Part shown: one piece after another, positions 1-8,586 of the stretch
How the letters are laid out: every line of letters begins with the position of its first letter
Numbering within the stretch: the first letter of the stretch is position 1
Assembly (NCBI GenBank): GCA_001799635.1
Contig: MGTV01000037.1
Coordinates: 62,001-126,000 of the forward strand
Length of the DNA: 64,000 bases
DNA from: Elusimicrobia bacterium GWA2_62_23
GTDB lineage: Bacteria > Elusimicrobiota > Elusimicrobia > Elusimicrobiales > UBA9959
Direction of reading: 5' to 3'
Notes under the pieces: model-generated
Seen by the model: only the letters and a program-made list of their open reading frames with translations
What the model was told of the DNA's origin: nothing
The model's database searches: none
Program-made: the position numbers and the translations under genes

Positions 1-86
1 GTCCAGACCACCGCGTTATCCCACGGGATCTCCTCCGCGTTGGACGAGAACTTTATCTCCGGTATCTTCGCCGCCATCGAGTCCAT
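1..86 (-). CDS. N-terminal fragment of an unidentified protein, truncated by the window edge
   Basis: ATG at 84-86 (minus) preceded by AAGGAG; reads MDSMAAKIPEIKFSSNAEEIPWDNAVVW and stays open to the window edge. Confidence 0.5.
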   Translation of the reverse strand, partial: MDSMAAKIPEIKFSSNAEEIPWDNAVVW

Positions 87-123
87 AACAAGCTCCTTAA
101 ACCCTGCCGCATGGAGGGTTTGA

Positions 124-241
124 CGCCGGGACAGGGTTAGCAAAACCCCCTCGGAAGCCCGAGCTTGCGTAGCGCGAGGGCTGAGAGCGGGAGGCGCGGC
201 CACGGTGTGGCCGACGCCGTTTTTGCGTTCCTGTCCCGGCG
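124..241. repeat. 118-bp element with perfect 12-bp terminal inverted repeats and nested internal hairpins
   Basis: cgccgggacagg (124-135) is the exact reverse complement of cctgtcccggcg (230-241); inner gcaaaa/ttttgc and cggccac-ggt-gtggccg pairs. Confidence 0.6.
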
Positions 242-260
242 GCGAACCCGGAATAATTTT

Positions 261-640
261 AGACCGCGGACTGTACCCCGAATTCTGTCCGGCGCCTTGC
301 GGCGCCTGGAGGACCATTTATCTATTGCGGCCCACTCCGCGCTGTACCCCGAAGGGCCGGACGGGCGGTCCGTGGCGCGATTTTGGCCTTGCTTCAGGAG
401 GGGCTTGCCCTGCCGCGCCGGTCGCCCGGCGCGCGGTGCGCTCTTACCGCACCTTTTCACCCTTACCCTTGCGGGCGGTATGTTCTCTGTGGCGCTGTCC
501 GTCGGCGGGGGATCTGGCCCCCGCCGCCCGGCCTATGCCGCGCACATATTATGCTGCGCGGTTTGAACCGGCACCCTGCCCTTGAAGTTCGGAAGTTCCT
601 CCCCTCCCTCGCGGGAAGAGCGGCCCTCCGTCCGCGGTCT
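261..640 (-). ncRNA. rnpB: RNase P RNA, bacterial type A
   Basis: Minus strand contains ggaggaacttccg near the 5' end, acagagaacataccgcc, and ggtaagggtgaaaaggtgcggtaagagcgcacc (hallmark conserved RNase P core); ends agaccgcgga.../...tccgcggtct pair as helix P1. Confidence 0.93.
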
Positions 641-649
641 AAAGCTGTG

Positions 650-1393
650 TCAGCCGAATATGGTGCTCTCGAGGTAGAGCAGGCGCCGGCAATCGGCGCA
701 GACGGCGAAAGTGTCCGGCTTCTTCACGTCCATCATTTTCTGGGGCTTGAGGGTCATGTTGCAGCCCCCGCAGGAGAATTTGCCGGCGGAATCCTCGTGC
801 GCCGGGACCACCGCGAGGCCGGCCCGGCTTCCCCGGATGGCCTCGTATTTTTCCAGCAGGTCCGCGCCGATGGCGGCAGCGGCGGCGGCGCGCCCCGCCT
901 TCCCCTCTTCCAGGGCGGCGGCCAGTTTCCGGGCCTCGTCAGCGAGCGCGGCGGCCTCCGCGTTCTTGGAGACCTCTATCTTTTTGACCTCTTCCTGCAC
1001 GGCCTTATCCAGCACGGAGGCCTTGTCTATCTCCTCGAGCAGCATCAGTTCGGAGGTCTCCAGTTCGTCCTTGGCCTGCTTGTCGTGCTCTATCTCGGTC
1101 AGCAGCGCCTTGAAAGCGGCGTTGTCCTTCACCATGTTGAGCTCGCGCTGATGCTTGCGTATGCCCTCTTCGGCCTCGGCCAGCCGCAGCTCTATATCCT
1201 TCTTTTTGGACTGCAGGGCCATGAGCGCGTCCCGGGCCTCGCTCATGGAGCGCTTCTTGGCTTCGAAAGCGGCCTCCAGGGCCTTGAGTTTGGCGGGGAT
1301 GGCGGCCGCGGCGGCCGCCAGGGCGTCTATGGCCGTATCTTTGCGCTGCAGTTCTATCAAAGCTTTCGCGTCGGGCGTGTGCAATATTTCCAT
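650..1393 (-). CDS. C4-type zinc-ribbon protein (COG1579/DUF164 family)
   Basis: 247 aa; coiled-coil N-terminal region and C-terminal CGGCNMTLKPQ...CADCRRLLY zinc ribbon. Confidence 0.85.
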   Translation of the reverse strand: MEILHTPDAKALIELQRKDTAIDALAAAAAAIPAKLKALEAAFEAKKRSMSEARDALMALQSKKKDIELRLAEAEEGIRKHQRELNMVKDNAAFKALLTEIEHDKQAKDELETSELMLLEEIDKASVLDKAVQEEVKKIEVSKNAEAAALADEARKLAAALEEGKAGRAAAAAAIGADLLEKYEAIRGSRAGLAVVPAHEDSAGKFSCGGCNMTLKPQKMMDVKKPDTFAVCADCRRLLYLESTIFG

Positions 1394-1410
1394 GGTTCCC
1401 CCGGGCCCCC

Positions 1411-2271
1411 TCAGGCCCCTTTCACGTTCTGCAGGATGGCCATCGCGGCCCGGCTGCGGTTAAGCGTATAGAGATGCAGCCCGGGCGCGCCGCCCTTGAG
1501 CAGGTCCAGCGCCTGGCGGGAGGCGTAATCCACGCTGAACTTGAACAGCCCGTCCTTATCGCCTTCCCAGCGTTCGATGCCCCGGCGCAGCTCGTCGGGT
1601 ATGCCCACCTGCATCATCTTGGTGAAGTTCTGCATCTGCTTGTAGCCGGTCAGCGGCATCAGGCCGGGCAGTACCGGCACGTTTATTCCGGCGGCGGCTA
1701 TCTTCTCCAGGAACCGGAAGTAATGCGCATTGTCGAAGAAAAGCTGGGTGATCAGGTATTCCGCGCCGGCGTCCACCTTCTCCCTGAGCCGGGCGATGTC
1801 CGCCTCCAGGGTCCCGGCCTCGGGGTGCTTTTCCGGATAGCAGGCCCCGCCCAGGGAAAAGCCGCCGGCCCGCTTCAGGTCGGTGATGAGCTGGGCCGCG
1901 TGGCTGTAATCGCTGCGGCGCGCCCCTGCGTCCACGTTATGCGGGTCGCCGCGCAGGGCCAGGATATTGGTGATATCCATCTTCTTCAGTCCGTCGCAGA
2001 TCTCGGAGATCTCCTGCTTTGTGTGGGCCAGGCAGGTCAGGTGCGCCACTATCTCGAGGCCGAACTGGGCCTTCAGCACGCCGCAGAGCGCCACCGTGCG
2101 GTAGGGCGTGACGCCGCTGGAGGAATTGGTAACCGAGACGAAATCCGGCGAGAGGGCCTTCAGCTCCAGGGCCGTATTGAAAAGTTTGGCCGTATCCTCG
2201 GCCGTCTTGGGCGGATAGAACTCGAAAGAGTAGACCTTGCCGCCGGTCTTCAGGCGTTCGGGCAGCCTCAT
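1411..2271 (-). CDS. metF: Methylenetetrahydrofolate reductase
   Basis: 286 aa; SFEFYPPKT, LALRGDPH, QLFFDNAHYFRF and PGLMPL motifs. Confidence 0.93.
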   Translation of the reverse strand: MRLPERLKTGGKVYSFEFYPPKTAEDTAKLFNTALELKALSPDFVSVTNSSSGVTPYRTVALCGVLKAQFGLEIVAHLTCLAHTKQEISEICDGLKKMDITNILALRGDPHNVDAGARRSDYSHAAQLITDLKRAGGFSLGGACYPEKHPEAGTLEADIARLREKVDAGAEYLITQLFFDNAHYFRFLEKIAAAGINVPVLPGLMPLTGYKQMQNFTKMMQVGIPDELRRGIERWEGDKDGLFKFSVDYASRQALDLLKGGAPGLHLYTLNRSRAAMAILQNVKGA

Positions 2272-3269
2272 TACTCGGGGAACCCCACGCGCGAAGGCGG
2301 CCAGTAGGTGAACCAGGCCGTGCCTTTTATATTGGCTTCCGGCACCGGGCCCCAGTAGCGGGAATCGCAGGAGCGGTCGCGGTTGTCGCCCATCACCAGG
2401 TAGCTGCCCTCGGGCACCGTCACCGGGCCGAAATTATCGCGGATGTATTCCGAGAACATCTTGCCGAGCATCCGGTTCTGCCAGAAAGCCTGGTAATCGG
2501 CCGGCGCCAGCCGGCCGGTGCCGGCCGGGTAGCGGCCCGGGTCCAGGTACTGGGCGTAAGGCTCGTCCTTGACCGGCTCGTTGTTGACGAAAACCTTTCC
2601 GCCGCGCACCTCGAACTTATCGCCGGGCATGCCGATCACGCGCTTGATGAAATCCTTGCCGTACTGGCTGCCGCCGCACTGGAACTCGCGAGGATCTTCC
2701 GAAGGGAAACGGAACACCACGATGTCCCCGCGCTTCACCTTGCGGAACTTCAGGAACTTCTTCTGCGTGTAAGGCACGCGGAAGCCGTAAATGAACTTGT
2801 TCACGAACAGGTGGTCGCCTATCAGGAAAGTGCGCTCCATGGAACCGGAGGGGATCTTGAAGGCCTGGATGAACAGGTACATCACCACGGAGGCCAGCAG
2901 CACCGCCGAGAAGACGGTCTCGGACCATTCCATGTCCTTCTTGATCTCCTGGTTCTGGCCGTCCTTGATCACGGCCTTGCCGGCGCGGCCGCGCCAGTAC
3001 GCGTAGGCGGCGCCGCCCAGGCCGGCCAGCAGCCCATAGGCCAGCTGGCGCCAGCTGAAGAGCATGGTGGTCACCACGTCCCCGCGGCGGTTGTCCAGGC
3101 TCACCGAGAGCAGCAGCATCCCTATGAAGGCGACCAGCCCGGCGAACAGGGCGTGCCAGCCGCGGGTGAACTTGGTGTCGGCCTTGAACCTGCCCTTCTC
3201 GCTGAAATGATGCGAGAAGAACAAATGCACGCCCATCAGGATGCCTACCCAGAAAAGTTTTTCTTCCAT
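2271..3269 (-). CDS. lepB: Signal peptidase I
   Basis: 332 aa; IPSGSMERTFLIGDHLFVNKF, GDIVVFRFP, DFIKRVIGMPGD and MGDNRDRSCDSRYWGPV motifs. Confidence 0.93.
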   Translation of the reverse strand: MEEKLFWVGILMGVHLFFSHHFSEKGRFKADTKFTRGWHALFAGLVAFIGMLLLSVSLDNRRGDVVTTMLFSWRQLAYGLLAGLGGAAYAYWRGRAGKAVIKDGQNQEIKKDMEWSETVFSAVLLASVVMYLFIQAFKIPSGSMERTFLIGDHLFVNKFIYGFRVPYTQKKFLKFRKVKRGDIVVFRFPSEDPREFQCGGSQYGKDFIKRVIGMPGDKFEVRGGKVFVNNEPVKDEPYAQYLDPGRYPAGTGRLAPADYQAFWQNRMLGKMFSEYIRDNFGPVTVPEGSYLVMGDNRDRSCDSRYWGPVPEANIKGTAWFTYWPPSRVGFPE

Positions 3270-3282
3270 TGTTGCGGCTCCT

Positions 3283-5091
3283 CTATTTGTCCTGGCTGAT
3301 CTTTAAAAGCGACATGAAGGCTTCCTGCGGGATCTCCACGGAGCCCATCAGCTTCATCTTGCGCTTGCCTTCCTTCTGCGCTTCCAGCAGCTTGCGCTTG
3401 CGCGTGATGTCGCCGCCGTAGCACTTGGCCAGCACGTCCTTGCGCTGCGCGCCTATGGTCTCGCGCGCTATGATCTTGCCGTTCACCTGCGCCTGCACGG
3501 CGATCTCGAACATGTGGCGCGGGATGAGTTCCTTGAGCTTCTCGCAGAGCACCCTGGAATTGGCGAGCGCCTTGGTCTTGTGCGTGATGAAGGAGAGCGC
3601 GTCCACGGCCTCGGAATGCAGCAGGATCTCTATCTTCACCATGTCCGAGGAGCGGTACTCGTACGGCTCGTAGTCGAAAGAGGCGTAGCCGCGCGAAACG
3701 GACTTCAGCTTGTCGTAGAAGTCCAGGATGATCTCGGAGAGCGGCAGCAGGTATTCCACTATCACGCGCGTGGTGGAGATGTACTCGATCTTGCGGTGTT
3801 CGCCGCGCTTTTCCTTGAGGAGGTTCATGATGCCCTCCATGTAGGTCAGCGGCGCGATGATATTGGCGTGCACGTACGGCTCCTGGATGTCTATCACGTC
3901 GCCGTAATGCGGGAAGTCGGCCGGGTTGGTCACTTCCGTGTATTTGCCCTTGATGCCCTGCTTGTCCTTGGCCTGCACCCTGTAGATGACGTTGGGGTTG
4001 GTGGCGATGAGCGGGATGTCGAACTCGCGCTCGATGCGCTCCCTTATGATGTCGAGGTGCAGCAGGCCCATGAAGCCCAGGCGGAAGCCGAAGCCGAGGG
4101 CCTTGGAGGTCTCGCCCACGAAGTTGAAAGAGGAGTCCGTCAGGTTGATCTTCTCGAGGGCCGTTTTGAGGCCGGTATAATCGGTGGTGTTGACCGGGTA
4201 GAAGCCCGCGAACACCACCGGGTTCACGTCCTTGTAGCCGGGCAGCGGGGAATCTATCTTCTTCTCCTTGTCGGAGATGGTGTCGCCCATCTTGATCTCG
4301 TGGATGTCCCTGATGCCCGCCACGATGTAGCCGACCTCGCCGGTCTTTATGCTGTCGGATTTCTGCAGCTTGGGATTGAGGTAGCCCACCTCTTCCACTT
4401 TGTAATTGTTGCCGCTGGACCAGAAGGTGATGTGGCGGCCGGGCTTCAGCTCGCCGTCCACCACGCGGGTGTAGATGATGACGCCCTTGTAAACGTCGTA
4501 GAAAGAGTCGAAGACCAGCGCCTTGAGCGGCTTGTCGGGAGAGCCGGCCGGCGGCGGGATCTCCTTTATGACGCGTTCGAGCACTTCGCGGGCCCCGCGG
4601 CCGTCCTTGGCGCTGATGCGGGAGGCGTCCACGGGGTTGTGCAGCACTTCCCAGATCTGCTCCTCGGTGGCGTCGGGGTTGGCGTGTTCGAGGTCTATCT
4701 TATTGATAACGGGGATGATCTTGAGGCCCAGGGTCTGGGCCAGGTGAGCGTGCGCGAGCGTCTGGGCCTCCACGCCCTGGGACGCGTCCACCAGCAGGAT
4801 GGCGCCCTCGCAGGCGGCCATGGCGCGGCTCACCTCGTAGGAGAAGTCCACGTGGCCGGGGGTGTCGATGAGGTTCAGGATATATTCCTCGCCCGAGTCC
4901 GACTTGTAGAGCATGCGCACGGCCTTGGCCTTGATGGTAATGCCGCGCTCGCGCTCCAGCTCCATGCCGTCGAGGAACTGCTCGTGCATCTGCCGGTCCG
5001 GGACCGTGTTGGTGATGTTGATAAAGCGGTCGGCCAGCGTGGATTTGCCGTGGTCGATATGCGCGATGATGCAGAAATTACGTATCTTCAT
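3283..5091 (-). CDS. lepA: Elongation factor 4 (LepA) GTPase
   Basis: 602 aa; IAHIDHGKSTLADR, DTPGHVDFSYEVSR and characteristic LepA C-terminus. Confidence 0.97.
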   Translation of the reverse strand: MKIRNFCIIAHIDHGKSTLADRFINITNTVPDRQMHEQFLDGMELERERGITIKAKAVRMLYKSDSGEEYILNLIDTPGHVDFSYEVSRAMAACEGAILLVDASQGVEAQTLAHAHLAQTLGLKIIPVINKIDLEHANPDATEEQIWEVLHNPVDASRISAKDGRGAREVLERVIKEIPPPAGSPDKPLKALVFDSFYDVYKGVIIYTRVVDGELKPGRHITFWSSGNNYKVEEVGYLNPKLQKSDSIKTGEVGYIVAGIRDIHEIKMGDTISDKEKKIDSPLPGYKDVNPVVFAGFYPVNTTDYTGLKTALEKINLTDSSFNFVGETSKALGFGFRLGFMGLLHLDIIRERIEREFDIPLIATNPNVIYRVQAKDKQGIKGKYTEVTNPADFPHYGDVIDIQEPYVHANIIAPLTYMEGIMNLLKEKRGEHRKIEYISTTRVIVEYLLPLSEIILDFYDKLKSVSRGYASFDYEPYEYRSSDMVKIEILLHSEAVDALSFITHKTKALANSRVLCEKLKELIPRHMFEIAVQAQVNGKIIARETIGAQRKDVLAKCYGGDITRKRKLLEAQKEGKRKMKLMGSVEIPQEAFMSLLKISQDK

Positions 5092-5099
5092 GGTGTTTT

Positions 5100-5127
5100 G
5101 GGGACGTTGTTGACTATTTGACTATTT
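5100..5127. repeat. Half-site of a GGGGACG-headed repeat
   Basis: ggggacgttgttgactatttgactattt: same head as the palindromes at 11479 and 49144, followed by a tandem tgactatt repeat. Confidence 0.5.
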
Positions 5128-6849
5128 CACTTCCTCCTCCACCAGCCGGCGGATCTCGTCGGAAGTCGGGAGGCCGAGGGCCCGCTGGGAGAGAGCGGAG
5201 AATTTCTCGAAGTTCATGGAGCGCACCGAGGATTTGGCGCGCAGGTACATCTTGGCGGGGACGCTGAGGATGTCCACGCCCAGGCCCACCAGCAGCGGGA
5301 TGGCGTACGGGTCGCTGGCCATCTCGCCGCAGACGGAGACCGGCTTGCCCTTCTTATGGGCGGTCTGCACCACCAGGTTGATGAGGCGCAGCACCGCGGG
5401 GTGGAAGGGCTCGTACAGTTCCGACACATACTGGTTGATGCGGTCCACCGCCAGGGTGTACTGCACCAGGTCGTTGGTGCCTATGGAAACGAAGTCGATC
5501 TCGCCCAGCAGCGAGTCCAGGATGATGGCCGCGGCCGGGATCTCTACCATCACGCCGAACTCCGGGTCCTTCTTCACCGCGAAGCCCTCTTCCGCCAGCT
5601 CGGTCTTCACGTCGGCGGCTATCTTCTTCACGGTCAGCAGCTCGTCCACCGAGGAGAGCATGGGGATCATGATCTTGATGTTGCCCTCGGTATTGGCCTT
5701 GTAGATGGCGCGCAGCTGGGTCTTGAGCAGCTCGGGGTATTTTATGAAGAGCCGGATGCCGCGGAAGCCCATGAACGGGTTGCGCTCGTCCTTGAGGCCC
5801 TTGATGCCGAGCTCGGTGGCGCGGTCGCCGCCGATGTCGGCGGTGCGGATGGTCAGCGGGGTGTGCGGGGAGGCCTTCACCACCGCGGAGTAGGCCTTCA
5901 GCTGCTCTTCCTCGGACGGCACGGAGTCGCGGTTCATGTAGAGGAACTCGGTGCGGTACAGGCCCACGCCCTCGGCCTTCACGGCCGTCAGCTCGGGCGC
6001 GTCGGAGGCGGAGTCCAGGTTGCACATCAGGCTGATCTTGTGGCCGTCGCGCGTGGTGGCCGGCAGGCCCTTCAGGCGGTGGAAGAAATGCTCCTGCTTC
6101 TGCAGCTCTTCCTTGCGCGCTTTGTATTTCTCGATGATCTCCGGCGAGGGCGAGATGATGACCATGCCCTGCTCGCCGTCAACGATGAGCGTGTCGCCGC
6201 TCTGGATCTGCCGGCTGATGTCGGACAGGCCCACCACGGCGGGAATGCCCATGCTCTGGGCGAAGATGGCGGTATGGCTGGACTTGGAACCGAGGTCCAT
6301 GCAGAAGCCCAGCACCTTGTTGCTCTCGCGGATGTGCAGCGTATCGGACGGGTACAGGTTGTGCGCGACGATGATCACCGGCTCCTTGAGGTCCTTCAGG
6401 GAGGTCTTCTCGGAGTTCACCAGGTTGGAGATGATCTTTTTACCCACGTCGAAGATGTCGTGCTTGCGCTCGTGGAAGAACTCGTCGTCGATCTTTTCGA
6501 ACTGCTCCTCGGCCTTGTCCAGGATCTCGGACAGGGCGAATTCGGCGTTCATGCCCTTGGCGACGATCAGCTTGGGCACGTCCTTGGTGATCATCGGGTC
6601 CTGCAGGATGAGGTGGTGCGCGTCTATGAGTTTGGCGTGGTTCTTGCCCAGGACGTTGAGGATCTTGGCGCGGATGGCGTCCAGGTCCTCGCGCGTCTTG
6701 TCGAGCGCGTCCTTGAAGCGCTTGACCTCGGCTTTTATCTTCTCGGGCTCTATCTCCTTCTGCTCAATGAGGATGTTCTCCTCCTTGACGATATGAGCCT
6801 TGCCGATGGCGATGCCGAGGCTGGCAGCTACGCCTTTTTTTATAAGCAT
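5122..6849 (-). CDS. ptsI: Phosphoenolpyruvate-protein phosphotransferase (PTS enzyme I)
   Basis: 575 aa; active-site region LGSKSSHTAIFAQSMGIPAVVG; PEP-utilizer C-terminal TNDLVQYTLAVDR and PVSVCGEMASDP. Confidence 0.96.
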   Translation of the reverse strand: MLIKKGVAASLGIAIGKAHIVKEENILIEQKEIEPEKIKAEVKRFKDALDKTREDLDAIRAKILNVLGKNHAKLIDAHHLILQDPMITKDVPKLIVAKGMNAEFALSEILDKAEEQFEKIDDEFFHERKHDIFDVGKKIISNLVNSEKTSLKDLKEPVIIVAHNLYPSDTLHIRESNKVLGFCMDLGSKSSHTAIFAQSMGIPAVVGLSDISRQIQSGDTLIVDGEQGMVIISPSPEIIEKYKARKEELQKQEHFFHRLKGLPATTRDGHKISLMCNLDSASDAPELTAVKAEGVGLYRTEFLYMNRDSVPSEEEQLKAYSAVVKASPHTPLTIRTADIGGDRATELGIKGLKDERNPFMGFRGIRLFIKYPELLKTQLRAIYKANTEGNIKIMIPMLSSVDELLTVKKIAADVKTELAEEGFAVKKDPEFGVMVEIPAAAIILDSLLGEIDFVSIGTNDLVQYTLAVDRINQYVSELYEPFHPAVLRLINLVVQTAHKKGKPVSVCGEMASDPYAIPLLVGLGVDILSVPAKMYLRAKSSVRSMNFEKFSALSQRALGLPTSDEIRRLVEEEVK

Positions 6850-6871
6850 GATCCGCTCCGGGTAGAATTCA

Positions 6872-7138
6872 TTATTCCTCGTCGAACTTTCTCGCGAACA
6901 GTTCCTCGATGGCCTTCACGGCCTCGGCCTCGTCCTTGCCCTTGGCCGTCACCTCTATAACGCTGCCCTTGCCGGCCGCCAGCGTCATGATGCCCATGAT
7001 GCTCTTGGCGTTCACTTCCATGCCGTCCTTGACGAGCTTGATGTCGCAGACGAACCTGGACGCGGTATTGGCGACCATGCCCGCGGGCCGGGCGTGGATG
7101 CCGAGTTCGTTGATGATGGTTATCTCTCGTTTGATCAT
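6872..7138 (-). CDS. HPr phosphocarrier protein
   Basis: Start trimmed to MIKREITIINELGIHARPAG; His15 and Ser46 both present. Confidence 0.95.
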   Translation of the reverse strand: MIKREITIINELGIHARPAGMVANTASRFVCDIKLVKDGMEVNAKSIMGIMTLAAGKGSVIEVTAKGKDEAEAVKAIEELFARKFDEE

Positions 7139-7965
7139 AGGTATAGTTCGAAAGGCTGCAGACCGAGCAGGCTGAAGAGCAGCACCGAAGCCGCCAGTAT
7201 CAGTCCCGCGGAAAAGAAAACGGAGCGGCCCAGGGCGCGCATCACCCGGTGCAGGGCCAGCACGGCCAGGGGCAGGCCCAGCTTGAGCAGCAGGTCCGCC
7301 GGGCGGCACGAGCCGCAGTTAAAGCCGGCCAGCAGGCCGAAAGCGAGCAGGGCGATGGCCAGCGACATGGCGAACCCCGCCGCCGAGAGCAGCCGGATGA
7401 GCCGGGGCCAGTTGGCCGCGTCCAGCGCGCAGTTGGCCGAGCCGCCGCAGGCGTAGCCGGCCTTGAGGCCTTTCCACCTGATATAGACCGAGAAGACCGA
7501 ATAGGCCGCGATCCCGGCCAGGGGGCCGGCCAGCAGCACGCCGAAGGAAACGGCGCCGTCCATCCCGGTGAACAGCCAGCCGTAAAAACCGCAGGCGGAC
7601 CAGACCAGCAGGCAGATCTGTACGGTCATGGGTTTGAGCCGCCCCCAGAAAATGCGGTCGCCGATGGAGGCGAAGCTGGAGGCCAGCGCCTGCTTCACGC
7701 CGGGCATATGCTTGAGCTGGTCTTCCCCGGCTTCCGCGGCCCGCTCCTCCATCCGCGCTATGTTGCCGATGACGAAAGAGGCCATATAGGGCTGGGTGTT
7801 GAAGATCTGCAGGTGGCGCAGGAGCGCGGCCTTCAGCTTTTCCCGGTCGGGCCAGGCCTTCTCCAGCGCGGGCTGCAGGGCAAAGGCGAAGCCCAGGCTC
7901 TGGAACCTTTCGTAGTTCCAGCCCGCTTGGATGAAGAACGACCGCAGGAACATCTTGAACAGCAT
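7135..7965 (-). CDS. PTS mannose/fructose/sorbose family EIID component
   Basis: 276 aa; RSFFIQAGWNYERFQSLGFAFALQPAL and following IID-like sequence; 4-nt overlap with HPr. Confidence 0.88.
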   Translation of the reverse strand: MLFKMFLRSFFIQAGWNYERFQSLGFAFALQPALEKAWPDREKLKAALLRHLQIFNTQPYMASFVIGNIARMEERAAEAGEDQLKHMPGVKQALASSFASIGDRIFWGRLKPMTVQICLLVWSACGFYGWLFTGMDGAVSFGVLLAGPLAGIAAYSVFSVYIRWKGLKAGYACGGSANCALDAANWPRLIRLLSAAGFAMSLAIALLAFGLLAGFNCGSCRPADLLLKLGLPLAVLALHRVMRALGRSVFFSAGLILAASVLLFSLLGLQPFELYL

Positions 7966-7971
7966 TCGACC

Positions 7972-8586
7972 CTATCCTTTCTTGTAGATCTGAGTCCTGA
8001 ACCTGAAATACAGCCCGCTCAGGCCCAGCCAGGGCATGAGCGAGTAGGCGAAATCGGTGCCGGGATACAGCCTGGCCACGCCGGGCAGCAGGTTGACCAG
8101 CGCGGCGGCGCCGGCGACGGCCAGTACGTAGCCGCCCAGCGCCAGGTTCTCCACCAGCATGGCCCGGGCCAGCCAGCGGCGCAGCCGGAAATCCCCGGCG
8201 GAAACCTGCGCGTCTATGAACGCGTTCAGGCCGGACCGGGACGCCCGCAGGCGGTACTCCAGCGGCGCGTAGCCGACGCCGGCCGCCACGCCCGCGAAGA
8301 AAGCCAGCGAAGGCGCGAGGCCGCCGGCCGAATGGGCCAGCACCCCCGCCGCCGCCGCGGCGCAGCCGTTGGGCGGCACCACGCCTCCTACCGGGATGAA
8401 ATCTATGTAGAGCAGCTCCAGCAGGATGCCTATCTTGGCCCCTTCGAGCGGGCAGCCGTTGAGCCAGCCGAGCAGCGGGCCCACCAGTGCCGGGCGGGAC
8501 AGGAGGAACTGCCCGGCCTGCACCGCGTCCAGGCCCAGCAGGCCGGCGAGCGCCGCGGAGACCGCGGCCTTGAGGACGGCTGTCAT
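7972..8586 (-). CDS. PTS mannose/fructose/sorbose family EIIC component
   Basis: Trimmed to MTAVLKAAVSAALAGLLGLDAVQAGQFLLSRPALVGPLLGWLNGCPLEGAKIG; multiple TM segments. Confidence 0.85.
   Translation of the reverse strand: MTAVLKAAVSAALAGLLGLDAVQAGQFLLSRPALVGPLLGWLNGCPLEGAKIGILLELLYIDFIPVGGVVPPNGCAAAAAGVLAHSAGGLAPSLAFFAGVAAGVGYAPLEYRLRASRSGLNAFIDAQVSAGDFRLRRWLARAMLVENLALGGYVLAVAGAAALVNLLPGVARLYPGTDFAYSLMPWLGLSGLYFRFRTQIYKKG

Noticed and set aside
137-585. Several ORFs over the first 600 bp
   Set aside because: They overlap the RNase P RNA and the palindromic element; the sequence is explained as RNA
3514-5121. 535-aa plus-strand ORF
   Set aside because: Exactly antisense to lepA; no domain and atypical composition
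5356-6960. 534-aa plus-strand ORF
   Set aside because: Antisense to ptsI and HPr; shadow ORF
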